Assembly (NCBI GenBank): GCA_958372035.1
Contig: CATXML010000004.1
Location: 1 to 18,011, forward strand
From: an uncultured Collinsella sp.
Lineage (GTDB): Bacteria > Actinomycetota > Coriobacteriia > Coriobacteriales > Coriobacteriaceae
DNA length: 18,011 nt
Direction: 5' to 3'
Each line of letters opens with the position of its first letter. Positions within the stretch are counted from its first letter, which is position 1. The notes under the pieces were generated by a model. It made no database searches. It had not been told where the DNA came from and saw nothing but the letters and a program-made list of their open reading frames with translations. Below are positions 17,311 to 18,011 of the stretch, piece by piece. The translations under genes were made by a program, and so were the position numbers.

Positions 17311-17400
17311 TTTGTGGGGGCTGCCGTCGGATTCGGACCGTCGACGCCCGCGTCACCAATTTCCCCGCGGGGGGGGGAGTTTTCGAATCCGCCCGGGGGC
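17311..17400. other. Non-coding GC-rich segment with G9 tract and tRNA-3'-end-like sequence
   Basis: No credible gene is present. It contains a short hairpin (GACGC-CC-GCGTC), CCCCGCGGGG, a run of nine G (17369-17377), and then a string from 17382 with the geometry of a tRNA 3' end: TTCGAAT loop (17382-17388), 5 bases, 7 bases, A, and CCA at 17402-17404. The matching T-stem (GAGTT against CCGCC) and a 5' acceptor strand are missing, so this is not a functional tRNA. It could be a degraded tRNA cut by the insertion event. Confidence 0.4.
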
Positions 17401-17450
17401 ACCAGAGGAATATCGAGCCCGGTACCACCACGGTGCCGGGCTCTTCTGGT
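17401..17450. terminator. Strong stem-loop, possible terminator
   Basis: GAGCCCGGTACC (17415-17426) pairs with GGTGCCGGGCTC (17432-17443), with one G-U pair and a 5-base loop. An outer 6-bp stem, ACCAGA (17401-17406) with TCTGGT (17445-17450), encloses it. No good T-run follows on either strand, so termination is likely but not certain. It would suit a plus-strand RNA gene just upstream that is no longer intact. Confidence 0.5.
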
Positions 17451-17480
17451 CTAAAGGCATGCCGTAGTTTTCGATGATTC

Positions 17481-17523
17481 AGCTAAAGCGAAGCGCCCGT
17501 TTGCCGGGGGAGCAAACGGGCGC
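17481..17523 (-). terminator. Rho-independent-type terminator of the PASTA-domain gene
   Basis: A perfect 12-bp stem, GCGCCCGTTTGC (17493-17504) with GCAAACGGGCGC (17512-17523), has a 7-base loop. Read on the minus strand it is followed by TTCGCTTTAG, a broken T-tract. It lies about 50 bp past the stop of the minus-strand PASTA gene. Confidence 0.7.
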
Positions 17524-17575
17524 CATTGAGCGAATGTTTTTGCGTCATCAGCCGCTGTGGGCAACGTCTTGATGA

Positions 17576-18011
17576 CTAGTTGGTCGTGCCGGAATCGTCG
17601 CCTGAATCAGTACCAGAGCCAGAAATCGAAACCGTCAGCGTGATCGTGCTGTCGGTAGACTGCTTGCCGGTGGGGGAGACGCCCGTAACGGTGGCGTTTT
17701 CGTTGCCGCTCACGGGGTTGCCGCTCTGATCGCAGAATGCGATGTTGTAGAACCCGGCGTTGTTGAGCGCGGTGACTGCGGCGGAGATGCTCTTGCCGTA
17801 CAGGTTGCCCGGAACGCTGGCCTTGCCGGACTTCTTGGCGATGACGACAGTGATCGTGGCGCCGGGCTTCTGCTTGCCGCTGGGGTTCCAGCTAATGACG
17901 GTGCCCTCGGTGACAGAATCGTTCTCCTGGTAGCTCACGTCGACGCCAAAACCTGCCACGTCGAGGGCGTTGCGTGCCTGGGCCTCGGTCATGTCGGTCA
18001 GATCGGGGACG
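17576..18011 (-). CDS. PASTA-domain protein, probably C-terminus of a PknB/Stk-type Ser/Thr kinase (5' partial)
   Basis: The minus-strand frame stays open to the window edge. Residues upstream of the Met at 17992 read VPDLTD, the canonical start of a PASTA domain, so that Met is internal and the gene begins outside the window. About 144 residues are visible. The first PASTA unit runs from VPDLTDMTEAQARNAL to ITVVIAKK, the second from VPGNLYGKSISAAV to ITLTVSISG, followed by a Ser/Gly/Asp tail (SGTDSGDDSGTTN). PASTA domains sit outside the membrane and bind muropeptides; tandem PASTA at a C-terminus is typical of PknB-family kinases, though other PASTA proteins exist. The kinase domain and membrane helix are not in view. 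It converges on the glycosidase/IS region, and its codon use looks like ordinary host DNA. Confidence 0.85.
   Translation of the reverse strand, partial: VPDLTDMTEAQARNALDVAGFGVDVSYQENDSVTEGTVISWNPSGKQKPGATITVVIAKKSGKASVPGNLYGKSISAAVTALNNAGFYNIAFCDQSGNPVSGNENATVTGVSPTGKQSTDSTITLTVSISGSGTDSGDDSGTTN

Noticed and set aside
17311..17404. Complete tRNA of the long-variable-arm type
   Set aside because: Only the 3' geometry fits. There is no 5' acceptor strand complementary to CGGGGGC, no recognisable D-arm, and the T-stem is unpaired.
17262..17477. Plus-strand 71-codon open frame over the IS right end and downstream region
   Set aside because: It overlaps the orfB end and IRR, runs through structured non-coding DNA with a G9 tract, and its peptide is the kind produced by translating tRNA-like sequence. 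No ribosome site.
1..18011. CRISPR array, prophage, toxin-antitoxin or defence system
   Set aside because: No direct-repeat/spacer pattern, phage structural gene or defence domain was seen. The only mobile element is the IS3-family copy.

Overview
This window looks like an accessory glycan-degradation locus from a high-GC, gut-dwelling actinobacterium, most probably a Collinsella-like member of the Coriobacteriia. That assignment is an inference from the strong C/G third-position codon bias, the Gram-positive sortase-type surface proteins with FIVAR and F5/8C (CBM32) modules, and the gene content. No rRNA or marker gene is present to prove it.

Layout. Positions 1-15886 hold three very large plus-strand genes for wall-anchored glycosidases. 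(1) Positions 1-4836 are a 5'-truncated GH2 beta-galactosidase closely resembling the BgaA type. (2) Positions 4939-9720 are a GH20 beta-hexosaminidase or lacto-N-biosidase-like enzyme with N-terminal and C-terminal F5/8C modules. (3) Positions 9764-15886 are a 2040-residue GH84 beta-N-acetylglucosaminidase (NagH/hyaluronidase-like) with several carbohydrate-binding modules and a long FIVAR stalk. Genes 2 and 3 are 43 bp apart with no terminator between them, so they are probably co-transcribed. Genes 1 and 2 are separated by about 100 bp that contain a nested stem-loop.

Working together, the three enzymes would remove terminal beta-galactose (GH2) and beta-linked GlcNAc or N-acetylhexosamine-type sugars (GH20, GH84) from host mucin O-glycans, N-glycans or milk-type oligosaccharides while displayed on the cell surface. 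This is inferred from family membership.

Positions 15927-17310 are a complete insertion sequence of the IS3 family (IS150-like): 24-bp imperfect inverted repeats, orfA, orfB, and a textbook -1 frameshift signal (A7 heptamer plus a downstream 8-bp stem). The IS sits in what looks like the terminator of the GH84 gene. Its left end carries its own perfect 13-bp terminator hairpin, which now ends the glycosidase transcript. No target duplication is visible, so the junction may be rearranged.

Positions 17311-17575 are non-coding, with a G9 tract, a tRNA-3'-end-like sequence, and two strong hairpins. Positions 17576-18011 (minus strand) are the C-terminal end of a PASTA-domain protein, probably a PknB/Stk-type Ser/Thr kinase, whose start lies beyond the window. 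It converges on the glycosidase locus.
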